Positions 30,701-39,458 of a stretch of 64,000 bases of DNA are shown here, one piece after another. This DNA is from Synechococcales cyanobacterium GL140_1_metabinner_5_sub (lineage in GTDB: Bacteria > Cyanobacteriota > Cyanobacteriia > Cyanobacteriales > Chamaesiphonaceae), in the NCBI GenBank assembly GCA_025359065.1, contig JANYHM010000115.1, positions 79,512 to 143,511 of the forward strand, read 5' to 3'. Position numbers and translations under genes: made by a program. A model generated the notes under the pieces. The model saw only the letters and a program-made list of their open reading frames with translations. It did not search any database and was not told the DNA's origin. How positions within the stretch are numbered: the stretch's first letter is position 1; every line of letters begins with the position of its first letter.

Positions 30701-31218
30701 GGAACGCCCTGCTTAGCTATCAATATCGCAAAAACCCTGCCCTATTGCCTTCCAGCATTTTAACTGCCAGTGGTACTGGTTCCGAAGATCATACTTTGTC
30801 TCTAGACGCTATTTATGCACCTAGCTGGCAGTGGGAGTTTGCTGGAAAATATGCTCTGCGTAATGCTACTAGCTACTTAGATCAAACTCTTAGCGCTGGC
30901 AACACGATCGGCATTAGTCAACTGCGAGCCACTTACCGCCTGGGCTACAACTGGGATCTGACTGGCGATGTGCGCTGGCTGAGCCAATTTGCTAGCGGTC
31001 GTAACGAAACCGGTGCTTCTTTAGAAGCTGGTTATTACCTCACTCCTAACCTCCGCCTCTCTGGTGGCTATAGCCTAGGTGCAGCCGATGACCCCAATGG
31101 CAACCGCACTGGCGGCGGTTTATACGCCGGAGTCACCTTAAAGCTCAACGATTTATTTGGCGGCTTTGGTCAACAGCAGCTCAGCCCCATCCAACAGCAG
31201 GAGTCTAAAATCAAATGA
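27745..31218 (+). CDS. Ig-like plus outer-membrane beta-barrel protein
   Basis: An 1157-residue outer-membrane protein. A signal peptide ends near residue 34 (CVQAAP), then a Pro/Ala-rich linker follows. Residues about 72-160 form one Ig-like domain; about 165-265 form an intimin/invasin-type Ig domain (SRVPADGRSLVNVEGQL, LLDENGNN, VVTLYSTAGEF). From about residue 280 to the end, alternating amphipathic strands indicate a large beta-barrel, including DLYPVYGDTSKVE and NSLLWGDYNTTEF, and ending with strand LYAGVTLKLNDLF. I see no TonB box or clear plug domain. It overlaps the next gene by 4 bp. Confidence 0.82.
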   Translation: MKYSQAALAICRAFWLGAAIQGLGLILSSTCVQAAPLLDNAIIPGAALASPAPAAPEPSAEPIALAKPVSISNPLQILTPTTNSVVDIPAATVIVQYLGSSPIELKVNGQLVDSKSIGRTETDTKTNIVTQTWYGVSLNAGDNIIVAQDNQGNTAVSKVQVRGVPTKVQLTTKESRVPADGRSLVNVEGQLLDENGNNSKRDGVVTLYSTAGEFAGVDKDRDQPGFQVPVVKGYFSAPLRAGLTAQNVQIRATIMSLEATTQVQFETNLRSSIATGLLDLRVGARGTDYYRSFTEFLPVDRDNNTEVRLRGQGFATGRIGDWSVTGALNSDRPLNKVCNTSDRLFRDTSSTQSCEDLYPVYGDTSKVEALTPSRDSVYVKLESSVGVAGSTPNSLLWGDYNTTEFANRSQQFTTTSRNLHGAKLNYNFGNLLVSGFYGDNLQGFQRDNIAPDGTSGYYFLSQRLLLGGTESLSVETEEIDRPGNVVKVEPLARGLDYEIDYDRGTVLLRSPLLRTAVADNGNLLVRRLIATYQYANGSNSNIIGSRAQFNLNRTNGQESWLAGSYTKETQGIRDFSIFGVDGLISLGNSSNIVAEYARSTNNSGLGDAIGGSAFRVEGQFKFSDTTQSRAYLRSSEAGFSNNATTSFVPGQTRYGADLTTRIGNGTSLRLQADREENRGLPPIAITGLTNFLIPSIPVTGRVDNDLTTVTAGIQQRLGSATVDLDYVNRSRQDRLATLPSQSDVSSDQIRTRVGIPLGNNLTLRGQNEINLSNQQDVVYPNRTALGVDWAVYPGINLRLSQNYVSSTQFGDSNYTSLDFDSTYNLTNSTKVIGRYSLSPFQSIGSVGLQQGFVLSPGLKLDLNYEKVIGSITNVTGAGQQFAQPVGSGQVASSLTTTGGDTYGIGFNYTDNANFQANARYELRNTNISSSSLISAGATGKLGSDLTALFRFQQSGAANQLLRDAPIGDTTNLKLGLALRNPAVDQWNALLSYQYRKNPALLPSSILTASGTGSEDHTLSLDAIYAPSWQWEFAGKYALRNATSYLDQTLSAGNTIGISQLRATYRLGYNWDLTGDVRWLSQFASGRNETGASLEAGYYLTPNLRLSGGYSLGAADDPNGNRTGGGLYAGVTLKLNDLFGGFGQQQLSPIQQQESKIK

Positions 31219-33314
31219 AACTAGTTAACTATTTCCTGCTGCTGGCATTGGGTAGCAGCGCCCTCCCAGCTCAGGCAAACAATGACTCCCCAGATGTTTA
31301 CAATTTACAATTCACTGTAAATAGTGATCGAGATGAGGTCAGTCCTGATGATTTTTTAACATTACGGGAAGCGATCGAGGTGATCAATGGCAAGATCAAG
31401 CTCGATCAACTCACTACTGCCGAACGTAAACAATATGTTCCAGAAGTAATGAATGGTTCAAAGATCGTTTTTAAGTTACCAGCGGGTAGTCAACGAATTC
31501 AACTTCAGTCGGCGTTACCAGCAATCACCCAACCGGGCGTAACAATCGAAGGAAAAACGACTGGTAAAGCTACTTTAGATGGTCTGACTTTTGAGGTGCC
31601 AGAGGTCGAAATTACTCCAGCTCCAGGAGTCATGATTGATCGGGGTCTCACCCTCATGGCCGACAACATTACCGTGAAGGGCTTAAGCCTTTATGGGTTT
31701 CAAGTTGGCATCAATCCCAGCAGTCAAAACCTCCCTGGCGCAGATATTTTTATTGGCACCAAAACTTATCCCGAAATTGACGAACGGCTGGCTCCTAAAA
31801 ACATTGTGATCGAAAACAATTTTCTGGGCATCAATAAAAATCGTCAGATGCCAGACAGCACCTCCGATTTTGGCGTGTATGTTTTCGATTCTCAAGGCAT
31901 CACTATTCGCAATAACGCGATCGGCTTCCATACGGCCAGCGGCATTATCAGCCAAATTAGCGCCAATAACCTGTTGGTCGAAAACAACGCGATTTTTGCC
32001 AACGGCACCCAAGGAATGCCCGATGCCATTCGGTTAGAAGGTAAATTAGCCAACAACAAAATTAAAGGCAACTCCATTTGTGGCAACGATGGCAGCGCCG
32101 TATTTATGTTTAAACCCGATTCTGGTGCCGTGGCCATCACCAACAACCGCATTTCCTCCAATGGTCGTCGCCTCCGGCGCGCCGCAATTCATTTAATGGG
32201 TAATGACAATGTGGTAGATAACAACTCGATCGAGTTTCAGGCAGGCTCCGGTGTCTCGGTTTCAGCGTTTGCTCAACATCATCGGGGCGATTTGCCCTCT
32301 GGCCGCAATGTCATTAGCAACAATCGCTTTAGCAACCTAGAAGGACTCAGCATAGACCTAATTACCTATCGCAACGAAGCCGTCGAAGATTTCCAAAATG
32401 GCGATGGCATTAATGCTCCCCGCAACAGCGAAAACCGCCGTCTAGATACGGGGAACGGAGCAATCAATGCGCCGCAGTTTCTAGCTAACGAGTTCTACAT
32501 TTTAGGTGGCCGGGTCAACCTAGATGGCACCGCCGAGCCAAATACTAAGGTAGAAATCTACCGGGTAAATAGCACCAAAGAGATTGAGTATGGTCCCTTA
32601 TCTCAGCCCCTAAAAACAGTTAGTGCCGACGCTCAAGGCAAATTCCAAGCCACATTAACTGGCCTAGAACCAGGAATGGTCTTAAGCGCAGTTACTACCG
32701 ATGCTAAATATGGCACCTCCGAACCAGCCCGCAATGCGATCGTCACTGTACCTGGTCAGACCGCTTTAGCTCGTGAAGCGCAGCTATCCGAACCAGTTAA
32801 AAAAATCCCCGCTGATTGCAGCCTCCAAAATGTACCTGTAGCAGTTAATCCCCCCATTAAAGTCACGCCGCCTCCCGCCCCACCAATTCCAGTAGAACCA
32901 CCAATCCCGAGCATTGTCAAAATCTCTATTCCCCAAAAGGTTCACTTCGCTCTCGATAAATCCTATCTCAGCCCAGCGACCACTAAGTTGTTAGATGAAA
33001 TCGTGCGCGTACTGCAAGCTAACCCCAGCATCAGCGTTGATCTGGCTGGACATACTGACCCTCGGGCACCACAGGCTTACAACCAGGCTTTGGGAATGCG
33101 ACGGGCAACAGCAGTGCGGAATTACCTGCTTCGCAAAGGTATTTCTACCAACCGTATGACCATTCGATCGATGAGCTTCAACAATCGCGCTACTGCTGAC
33201 CAAGGCGTGAATCCCTATGCCCTCGATCGACGGGTAGAGTTTGAATATCGTGATGTGCGCGGCGTGGAGTTACAGGTGATTGATCGCTTCGATGACTTAC
33301 AACCCGAACGCTAG
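31215..33314 (+). CDS. Right-handed beta-helix protein with C-terminal OmpA domain
   Basis: A 699-residue exported protein. The signal peptide ends near SALPAQANN. Residues about 30-60 carry the LTLREAIEVING motif common before beta-helices. About 140-390 hold parallel beta-helix turns (NIVIENNFLG, ITIRNNAIG, NLLVENNAIF). A Pro-rich linker (about 545-565) leads to an OmpA peptidoglycan-binding domain at about 580-690, with VDLAGHTDPR, an RRATAVRNYL helix and DRRVEFEY. It probably anchors the surface structure to the cell wall. It overlaps the barrel gene at ATGA and ends the cluster before a perfect inverted repeat. Confidence 0.88.
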   Translation: MKLVNYFLLLALGSSALPAQANNDSPDVYNLQFTVNSDRDEVSPDDFLTLREAIEVINGKIKLDQLTTAERKQYVPEVMNGSKIVFKLPAGSQRIQLQSALPAITQPGVTIEGKTTGKATLDGLTFEVPEVEITPAPGVMIDRGLTLMADNITVKGLSLYGFQVGINPSSQNLPGADIFIGTKTYPEIDERLAPKNIVIENNFLGINKNRQMPDSTSDFGVYVFDSQGITIRNNAIGFHTASGIISQISANNLLVENNAIFANGTQGMPDAIRLEGKLANNKIKGNSICGNDGSAVFMFKPDSGAVAITNNRISSNGRRLRRAAIHLMGNDNVVDNNSIEFQAGSGVSVSAFAQHHRGDLPSGRNVISNNRFSNLEGLSIDLITYRNEAVEDFQNGDGINAPRNSENRRLDTGNGAINAPQFLANEFYILGGRVNLDGTAEPNTKVEIYRVNSTKEIEYGPLSQPLKTVSADAQGKFQATLTGLEPGMVLSAVTTDAKYGTSEPARNAIVTVPGQTALAREAQLSEPVKKIPADCSLQNVPVAVNPPIKVTPPPAPPIPVEPPIPSIVKISIPQKVHFALDKSYLSPATTKLLDEIVRVLQANPSISVDLAGHTDPRAPQAYNQALGMRRATAVRNYLLRKGISTNRMTIRSMSFNNRATADQGVNPYALDRRVEFEYRDVRGVELQVIDRFDDLQPER

Positions 33315-33324
33315 GGTATAAAAC

Positions 33325-33368
33325 AAAATTTAGGACTGTTCTCTAATTAGAGAACAGTCCTAAATTTT
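33325..33368. terminator. Bidirectional terminator after the surface cluster
   Basis: A perfect 20-bp inverted repeat with an AATT loop. AAAATT and AATTTT flank the GC core, so it works on both strands: it ends the surface cluster (+) and the 84-residue gene (-). Confidence 0.88.
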
Positions 33369-33623
33369 CTAATCCTTACTGATGTAGCTTTCTAGCTCCG
33401 ATCGACTCATTTCTTTCCCCACATGCCAACCTTGGCAAAAAGCACAGGGATAACCCTCTAGAGTATTACGGGTGCTAGCCTTGCTGTTCATTTTTTCGGC
33501 ATAAACCGCAGCCTTATCTTCGGTGACATAGTTTATTTTTTTGCCGCAAATTTTCTCTTTCCCAATTACTAGCCCAGCTTGGATATGGAGCTTCTGAATA
33601 TCTTCGTTCATTTTTTTGTTCAT
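33369..33623 (-). CDS. Small CxxC protein, unknown
   Basis: An 84-residue protein (80 if started at the second Met). The C-terminal half contains EGYPCAFCQGWHVGKE, a Cys-x2-Cys-x2-Trp-His pattern that could bind zinc, as in small zinc-ribbon proteins of phages and bacteria. No signal peptide or clear ribosome site. Function unknown. It is convergent with the surface cluster and shares its terminator. Confidence 0.6.
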   Translation of the reverse strand: MNKKMNEDIQKLHIQAGLVIGKEKICGKKINYVTEDKAAVYAEKMNSKASTRNTLEGYPCAFCQGWHVGKEMSRSELESYISKD

Positions 33624-33859
33624 GGGCAGTAGCTTAATGATACCTTCCTATGTCTACAGTCTGTATATTTCTTTGACGACCCACTAAGTAGTTTGGCGTA
33701 AACAGGCGATCATAGGATTAATTTTAGCCCAGACCACCAGCAAGCCCAGAACCCATCTTCAAAAACAAAATTTTTGTGGGTATCATATCAAGGAAAGTCG
33801 AACCCGAGAATAAATCGGTTACACTTAATGTCGCCAACGCTTTTGGGAGGTATCGTCAC

Positions 33860-35866
33860 ATGGGATTAGAACTAGCTAGGGTCGAAGAAATCCCTAAGAT
33901 TATTAACGTACCTGAGCCACCTACCTCTGGCAAAAAGAAGAAAAAGCACAAAGAACCCAAGAACGGCTCCTGGTCGATCGAAGACAGCGAGAACCAATAC
34001 CGCATCAAAGGTTGGGGCGAACCTTACTTCTCCATCAACGCCGCCGGTCACGTCACCGTATCTCCCCGAGGTGATCGAGGTGGGTCACTAGATTTATTTG
34101 AATTGGTCAATGCTCTGCGGGAGCGCAACCTTGCTTTACCTCTACTCATCCGCTTCTCTGATATTTTAGAAGATCGGATCGAGCGTCTGAACGCCTCCTT
34201 TGCTAAAGCGATCGCCCGCTACAATTACGATGGCAGCTACCGGGGCGTATTCCCCATCAAATGCAACCAGCAGCGCCATTTGGTCGAAGACTTAGTGAAA
34301 TTTGGCAAACCCTTCCAGTTTGGCTTAGAAGCTGGTTCTAAACCAGAATTGATGATTGCCCTAGCCACCTTAGATAACCCAGGGTCATTAATTATCTGTA
34401 ACGGCTACAAAGACCGGGAGTATATTGAAACTGCCATGTTGGCCCAGAAGCTTGGCCAAACTCCGATCATTGTATTGGAGCAAGTAGAAGAAGTCGAAAT
34501 TGCGATCGAAGCAGCCAAGTCTTTGGGCATCGAACCAAACCTAGGGGTGCGCGCCAAGCTCAACAGCAAAGGCATGGGTCGTTGGGGGGGGTCTAGCGGC
34601 GATCGGGCTAAGTTTGGCCTGACTATTCCTGAAATCATCATGGTGGTCGATCGGCTACGGGAAGCCAAGATGTTGAACTGTTTGCAGTTGCTACATTTTC
34701 ATATTGGTTCTCAAATTTCTTCAATCTCAGTAATCAAAGAAGCCATCATCGAAGCTAGCAAAATTTATGTAGAGCTAGCCCAGTTGGGTGCCAACATGCG
34801 CTACTTAGATGTAGGCGGTGGTTTAGGTGTGGACTATGATGGCTCCCAGACCAACTTCCACGCCTCCAAAAATTACAACATGCAAAACTACGCCAACGAC
34901 ATTGTGGCGGAAGTAAAAGATGCCTGTGCCGAAAAGAAAATCCCCGTACCCATTTTAGTTAGTGAAAGTGGGCGAGCCGTTGTCTCTCACCAATCAGTCT
35001 TAATTTTTGATGTACTGGGCAGCAGCGAAGTGCGCAGTGAACTCCCTCATCCTCCGAATGAGAATGAACACGCCATCATCCGCAATCTTTGGGAAATCTA
35101 CAACACCATCAACCTCGAAAATTTCCAAGAAGCCTACCACGATGTCACCCAATTCAAAGAAGAAGCCTTGAACCGCTTTAACTTGGGCTACTTGAGCATC
35201 TCTGAACGCGCCCGCGCCGAGCAGTTCTATTGGGCCTGCTGTCGCAAAATTTTAGACATCATCAATGATGAAGACTATGTGCCCGATGACCTAGAAGAGC
35301 TGGAGCAAATGATGTCCTCGATCTACTACGTTAATATGTCGGTATTTCAATCAGCTCCAGATAGCTGGGCGATCGATCAACTCTTTCCGATCATGCCCAT
35401 CCATCGCCTTTGTGAAGAACCCACCCAACGGGGCATTTTGGCTGACCTCACCTGCGACAGCGACGGTAAAATCGACCAGTTTATTGACCTCCGCGATGTA
35501 AAGCCTGTCTTAGAACTCCATACTTTGAAAAAGCATAAGCCCTACTATTTAGGTCTTTTCTTAGCCGGTGCCTATCAAGAAATCATGGGCAATCTGCACA
35601 ATCTTTTTGGCGATACCAATGCGGTACATATCAAGCTCACTCCTAAGGGCTACCAAATCGAACATGTGGTTAAAGGCGACACCATGAAGGAAGTGGTAGG
35701 CTATGTGCAGTATGACGCAGAAGATTTGATGGAAAATATCCGCAAAAAATCTGAGCAAGCCCTGCAAGAAAAACGCATTACCCTCCAAGAATCCCAGCGA
35801 CTGATGCAGAACTACGAGAGTAGCTTAGGGCGTTATACTTATTTATCACCGCCTCCCCGAGATTAA
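33860..35866 (+). CDS. speA: Biosynthetic arginine decarboxylase
   Basis: A PLP enzyme converting arginine to agmatine for polyamine synthesis. The PLP lysine lies in YRGVFPIKCNQQRHLVEDL, and the family motifs LLHFHIGSQIS and YLDVGGGLGVDYDG follow. I start at ATG 33860, where GGGAGG lies 9 bases upstream, giving 668 residues. The frame also stays open to a GTG at 33776 without a ribosome site. The gene is 8 bp upstream of a DUF1824 gene. It is a second arginine-consuming route in the window, besides argZ. Confidence 0.95.
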   Translation: MGLELARVEEIPKIINVPEPPTSGKKKKKHKEPKNGSWSIEDSENQYRIKGWGEPYFSINAAGHVTVSPRGDRGGSLDLFELVNALRERNLALPLLIRFSDILEDRIERLNASFAKAIARYNYDGSYRGVFPIKCNQQRHLVEDLVKFGKPFQFGLEAGSKPELMIALATLDNPGSLIICNGYKDREYIETAMLAQKLGQTPIIVLEQVEEVEIAIEAAKSLGIEPNLGVRAKLNSKGMGRWGGSSGDRAKFGLTIPEIIMVVDRLREAKMLNCLQLLHFHIGSQISSISVIKEAIIEASKIYVELAQLGANMRYLDVGGGLGVDYDGSQTNFHASKNYNMQNYANDIVAEVKDACAEKKIPVPILVSESGRAVVSHQSVLIFDVLGSSEVRSELPHPPNENEHAIIRNLWEIYNTINLENFQEAYHDVTQFKEEALNRFNLGYLSISERARAEQFYWACCRKILDIINDEDYVPDDLEELEQMMSSIYYVNMSVFQSAPDSWAIDQLFPIMPIHRLCEEPTQRGILADLTCDSDGKIDQFIDLRDVKPVLELHTLKKHKPYYLGLFLAGAYQEIMGNLHNLFGDTNAVHIKLTPKGYQIEHVVKGDTMKEVVGYVQYDAEDLMENIRKKSEQALQEKRITLQESQRLMQNYESSLGRYTYLSPPPRD

Positions 35867-35874
35867 ACAGATCT

Positions 35875-36270
35875 ATGACTACTTCAGAAGCAGACCAAGC
35901 CCTCCGTAAATTACAAGATCTGGGGGCGGCAGCTAGCGTTGAGCAACGAGAATCAATCCGTCAAAACTTACAGATACTTACTAAGGCTGCGGACTATCAT
36001 ACGATCGGGATGTGTGCTGACAATCAGACTATGGGATTAACAGCATTGCACAGTTACGCTAAGTATTTTGGTTACAGTATTACGGCAGATTTAGTAACGG
36101 CATTGCCTGCTATTAGTGGCTCGGTTTATTTGAAATATAATCCTCGATCGAATCGTTTATATGTTGACACCTATCAAGGTGATTATCGCGGTGGTTTGGT
36201 GTCTTTTCAATCAGATTTAGTCGATGGTTACAATGGTACTCATGGACACTTTCCATTGGATCTCTTTTAA
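35875..36270 (+). CDS. DUF1824 family protein
   Basis: A 131-residue cyanobacterial protein of unknown function. Family-typical segments include TIGMCADNQTMGLTALHSY, then GSVYLKYNPRSNRLYVDTY and an ending GTHGHFPLDLF. It lies 8 bp after speA, so it is almost certainly co-transcribed. No catalytic motif is evident. Confidence 0.85.
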   Translation: MTTSEADQALRKLQDLGAAASVEQRESIRQNLQILTKAADYHTIGMCADNQTMGLTALHSYAKYFGYSITADLVTALPAISGSVYLKYNPRSNRLYVDTYQGDYRGGLVSFQSDLVDGYNGTHGHFPLDLF

Positions 36271-36348
36271 CTATCTAGATCAGGATTTGGATAATTTTTA
36301 GATGAGCAGAATTTTGTTGGCTGGCTTGCTTTCCAGACTATAAATAAG

Positions 36349-36371
36349 GGTGGATGAACTCGTCATCCACC
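36349..36371. terminator. Hairpin between DUF1824 and fabI
   Basis: A perfect 9-bp stem GGTGGATGA/TCATCCACC with a 5-base loop lies between convergent genes. It can serve both transcripts. Confidence 0.65.
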
Positions 36372-36396
36372 TCTTGTCTACTATCTTCGGGTTGGC

Positions 36397-37173
36397 TTAC
36401 ATGCCGATAGTTTCATAACCAGCATCTACATATATAATCTGCCCAGTAATTCCACTGGATAGATCACTACATAAAAAAGCTGCTGTGTTACCAACTTCTG
36501 TTTGAGTCACGGTGCGACGCAGAGGGGCAATATCTTCTACGTGATGAATCATATCTAAAATGCCACCCACAGCCGAAGAAGCCAATGTCCGAATAGGTCC
36601 TGCCGAAATGCCGTTGACTCGAATGCCCAGTGGTCCTAACTCGGTTGCTAAATAACGCACACTCATCTCTAGGCCAGCCTTGGCGATGCCCATGAGATTA
36701 TAATTGGGAATAACCTTAACGCCACCCAGATAGGTGAGTGTGACGACGCTACCACCTTCTCTCAGCAAAGGCTTGGCCGCACCTACTAGGCGGGTCAAAG
36801 AAAAAGTACTAATTTCTAGGGCTTGGCCGAACCCAGCACGGGAGGTTTTGCTGATATCGCCTGCAAGATCTTCTTTGTTTGCAAAAGCTAGACAGTGAAT
36901 TACGATGTCAATATGACCCCATTGTTTTTGAATTTCACCAAAGGTGGCATCGATTTGGGCATCGTCTTGGACGTTCAGAGGCAAAAATATGCTGGGATTC
37001 AGTTCTTCTACCAGCTTGCCCACTTTCTTCTCCATTTTGCCGGTTTCGTCGGGCAAGTAGGTCACACCAATGTTGGCACCGGCTTTGTGCAGTTGTTTAG
37101 CGATTCCCCAGGCGATCGATTTATCATTGGCAATCCCTGTCACCAGGGCATTCTTGTTTTTTAGGTCTAACAT
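36397..37173 (-). CDS. fabI: Enoyl-[acyl-carrier-protein] reductase
   Basis: An NADH-dependent SDR enzyme completing each fatty-acid elongation cycle. The cofactor motif GIANDKSIAWGIA is characteristic of FabI. The active site Tyr-x6-Lys is in YNLMGIAK, with ISAGPIRTLAS after it. I start at Met 37173 (MLDLKNKNALVTG), giving 258 residues as in homologues. The frame extends 13 residues upstream without homology. Confidence 0.96.
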   Translation of the reverse strand: MLDLKNKNALVTGIANDKSIAWGIAKQLHKAGANIGVTYLPDETGKMEKKVGKLVEELNPSIFLPLNVQDDAQIDATFGEIQKQWGHIDIVIHCLAFANKEDLAGDISKTSRAGFGQALEISTFSLTRLVGAAKPLLREGGSVVTLTYLGGVKVIPNYNLMGIAKAGLEMSVRYLATELGPLGIRVNGISAGPIRTLASSAVGGILDMIHHVEDIAPLRRTVTQTEVGNTAAFLCSDLSSGITGQIIYVDAGYETIGM

Positions 37174-37283
37174 GTCTTTTCCATTTTCAGCGGCACTAAA
37201 CCATGATCCCACTAAGAGGAAACTTAGGAAAGAGGTAAAAAAGTATATGCTGATACAAAAAAATTTAGCTAAATCCTACTACC

Positions 37284-37297
37284 GTAGTCTGTAATAC
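37284..37297 (+). promoter_or_regulatory. Candidate NtcA site upstream of ntcA
   Basis: Exact GTA-N8-TAC (GTAGTCTGTAATAC), 82 bp before the ntcA start. A TAATAC box lies 14 bp downstream, closer than the usual 22-23 bp. NtcA autoregulation is known in cyanobacteria, so the position is meaningful. Confidence 0.45.
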
Positions 37298-37378
37298 CTT
37301 CCACACGTTGGTAATACTTTTGGCTACCAAGTGGTTCTGGCCAGACTCTGTAAATTTATATCCAAGTGACAAAAAGTT

Positions 37379-38050
37379 ATGGTAGCACTGCAGGACAGAC
37401 CTTTATCCAGCGTTTTTCAAGGGTTGAGCGGCACATTGCCACCAGTGATCGAAACATTCGATCGCAGTAAGACCATCTTTTTTCCCGGCGATCCTGCCGA
37501 ACGAGTCTATTTCCTCAAAAAGGGTGCTGTCAAGCTCTCGCGGGTTTATGAAGCGGGTGAAGAAATTACTGTAGCTCTGTTACGGGAAAACAGCGTTTTT
37601 GGGGTTTTGTCTTTAATTACCGGCAATCGCTCCGATCGGTTCTATCATGCTGTGGCCTTTACTCCGGTTGAGTTGATTTCAGTGCCGATCGAGCAGTTTG
37701 AGCGCTCTTTGCGCGATAACCCCGATATGTCTTGGCTGATGCTTAAAGGTCTTTCTTCGCGCATTTTGCAGACCGAGATGATGGTAGAAACATTAGCCCA
37801 CCGGGATATGGGGTCTCGGTTAGTGAGCTTCTTGCTGATTCTCTGCCGCGATTTTGGCATACCCAACGGAGGCAGCGCCATCACTATCGATTTGCGACTA
37901 TCTCATCAGGCTATTGCCGAGGCGATCGGCTCTACCAGAGTCACTGTCACCAGACTTTTAGGCGATCTAAAAGACGGTGAACTCATCTCGATTAACAAGA
38001 AAAAGATCACCGTCCATAACCCCATATCTTTGGGACAGCAGTTTGCTTAG
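37379..38050 (+). CDS. ntcA: Global nitrogen regulator NtcA
   Basis: A 223-residue CRP-family transcription factor that senses 2-oxoglutarate and activates nitrogen-assimilation genes. The N-terminal cyclic-nucleotide-type fold includes [16 protein letters not shown] and [11 protein letters not shown]. The helix-turn-helix is [21 protein letters not shown] near residues 174-194. Length and ending are as in other NtcA proteins. Its 3' end overlaps galE by 4 bp. It probably controls the nrt operon, cphA and possibly speA or gdhA here. Confidence 0.98.
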   Translation: MVALQDRPLSSVFQGLSGTLPPVIETFDRSKTIFFPGDPAERVYFLKKGAVKLSRVYEAGEEITVALLRENSVFGVLSLITGNRSDRFYHAVAFTPVELISVPIEQFERSLRDNPDMSWLMLKGLSSRILQTEMMVETLAHRDMGSRLVSFLLILCRDFGIPNGGSAITIDLRLSHQAIAEAIGSTRVTVTRLLGDLKDGELISINKKKITVHNPISLGQQFA

Positions 38051-39129
38051 CTCGCCGCTACCGCCAGTTGCTGTTCTTTAGTAACTGGTGTTTCCATTGA
38101 GATAACATTGGTTGGCATCGCAGTCGGGACAATATTTGGAACAACAGTGAGAGCTTTAGATCTCTTCTCCCAAGCATAGGCACTGTGGACGATCGTTCGT
38201 AGGTCGTTAAAGCGAGGGATCCAACCCAACATCTGCTTGATTTTGGCAGAAACTGCAACTACCGCAGCGGGGTCGCCAGCTCGGCGATCGGCTTCAATAA
38301 CAGTGAATTCTTCGCCAGAAACTTCTTTAACCATGTCAATTACTTCTCGCACGCTGTAACCTTGGCCATAACCGCAGTTAAAGATTTCGCTTTCGCCACC
38401 ATCAGCTAGGTACACTAAAGCATCTACATGTGCTCTAGCTAGGTCTTCGACGTGAATATAATCGCGGATTCCAGTACCATCGTGGGTCTCAAAATCGGTG
38501 CCAAAAATATTGATGGAGGAGGTACGACCTAAGGCTGCATTGCAGGTAGCTTTAATTAGATGGCTGGCTTTAGGATTGTTTTGTCCCAGCTCTCCTGCCA
38601 TATCAGCTCCTGCTACATTGAAGTAGCGCAAAATCACATGTTTCATCCCGCTAGCTGCGCTGTAGTCCCGAATCATCTGTTCGCTCATCAGCTTAGAGCT
38701 ACCATAAGGATTAAGTGGTTGAGGATGAGTGGTTTCAGTAATATGTGTTTCTGCTGGTTGACCATAAACTGCGGCTGTACTAGAAAAAACTAATTTCTTT
38801 ACTCCAAATCGTTGACATTGGCGCAACAAATTGAGCGTATTCATTGTATTGTTACTGTAGTAAGCCAACGGATCGGCTACTGATTCTGGTACCGAAATAC
38901 TAGCAGCGAAGTGCAATACAGCATCGAAATTGTGTTCAGCAAAAGTTGCGGCTAAAAGATTAGTGTCTTCTAAGCTCCCTACTACCAATTTTCCATAGGT
39001 AATAGCCTGTGGAATGCCCGTAGAAAGATTGTCGTAAACAACTATATCGTAACCAGCTTGTCCGAGTTGCTTGACAGTGTGAGAACCAATGTAGCCCGCA
39101 CCACCGGTTACCAAAATCTTTGTGCTCAT
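38047..39129 (-). CDS. galE: UDP-glucose 4-epimerase
   Basis: An NAD-dependent SDR enzyme interconverting UDP-glucose and UDP-galactose for polysaccharide synthesis. The Rossmann motif is [13 protein letters not shown], the catalytic Tyr-x3-Lys is in [11 protein letters not shown], and [13 protein letters not shown] is conserved. I start at ATG 39129; the frame continues to a TTG at 39138, and AGGAG lies 11 bases before the ATG. 360 residues, slightly longer than usual, with an extra C-terminal tail from about residue 325. It overlaps ntcA convergently. Confidence 0.94.
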   Translation of the reverse strand: MSTKILVTGGAGYIGSHTVKQLGQAGYDIVVYDNLSTGIPQAITYGKLVVGSLEDTNLLAATFAEHNFDAVLHFAASISVPESVADPLAYYSNNTMNTLNLLRQCQRFGVKKLVFSSTAAVYGQPAETHITETTHPQPLNPYGSSKLMSEQMIRDYSAASGMKHVILRYFNVAGADMAGELGQNNPKASHLIKATCNAALGRTSSINIFGTDFETHDGTGIRDYIHVEDLARAHVDALVYLADGGESEIFNCGYGQGYSVREVIDMVKEVSGEEFTVIEADRRAGDPAAVVAVSAKIKQMLGWIPRFNDLRTIVHSAYAWEKRSKALTVVPNIVPTAMPTNVISMETPVTKEQQLAVAAS

Positions 39130-39458
39130 GTTACTCAATTCTCCTGCTGTGGTTCCTAGTTCTTGTTAAACCCGTCTACTCATATTTAATCGGCACAAAG
39201 TTGATTTTGTATCTGATTTAACACTTGATTCCATCAGTCTAGTTACCAACCATTTAGAACGTAGTGAAGCAGATCACAGCATTCCTTTGTAGCAATCATT
39301 TGAGTAATTTAGCTTAGGCCATTTAACTCTGATTTTTTTCTCTGGAACAATAACTGCCTTGGAGATGGGAACACGCTGGGCTAATATTAGATTAAAATCT
39401 ATCACTCAAACATAATTTTATAGCAGTGGTAGATCTATTAATGTTTTGGGGAGCATAT
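39130..39458. other. Gap between galE and the IscA-like gene
   Basis: 329 bp between divergent genes, presumably holding both promoters. I see no reading frame, hairpin or repeat worth calling. Confidence 0.5.

Noticed and set aside
20552..33314. Phage tail or toxin-delivery cluster
   Set aside because: No sheath, baseplate, integrase or toxin-like domains; all products have Sec signals and envelope-type domains.
37287..37326. Other GTA...TAC pairs near ntcA
   Set aside because: Spacers of 11 bases do not match the N8 rule of NtcA sites.
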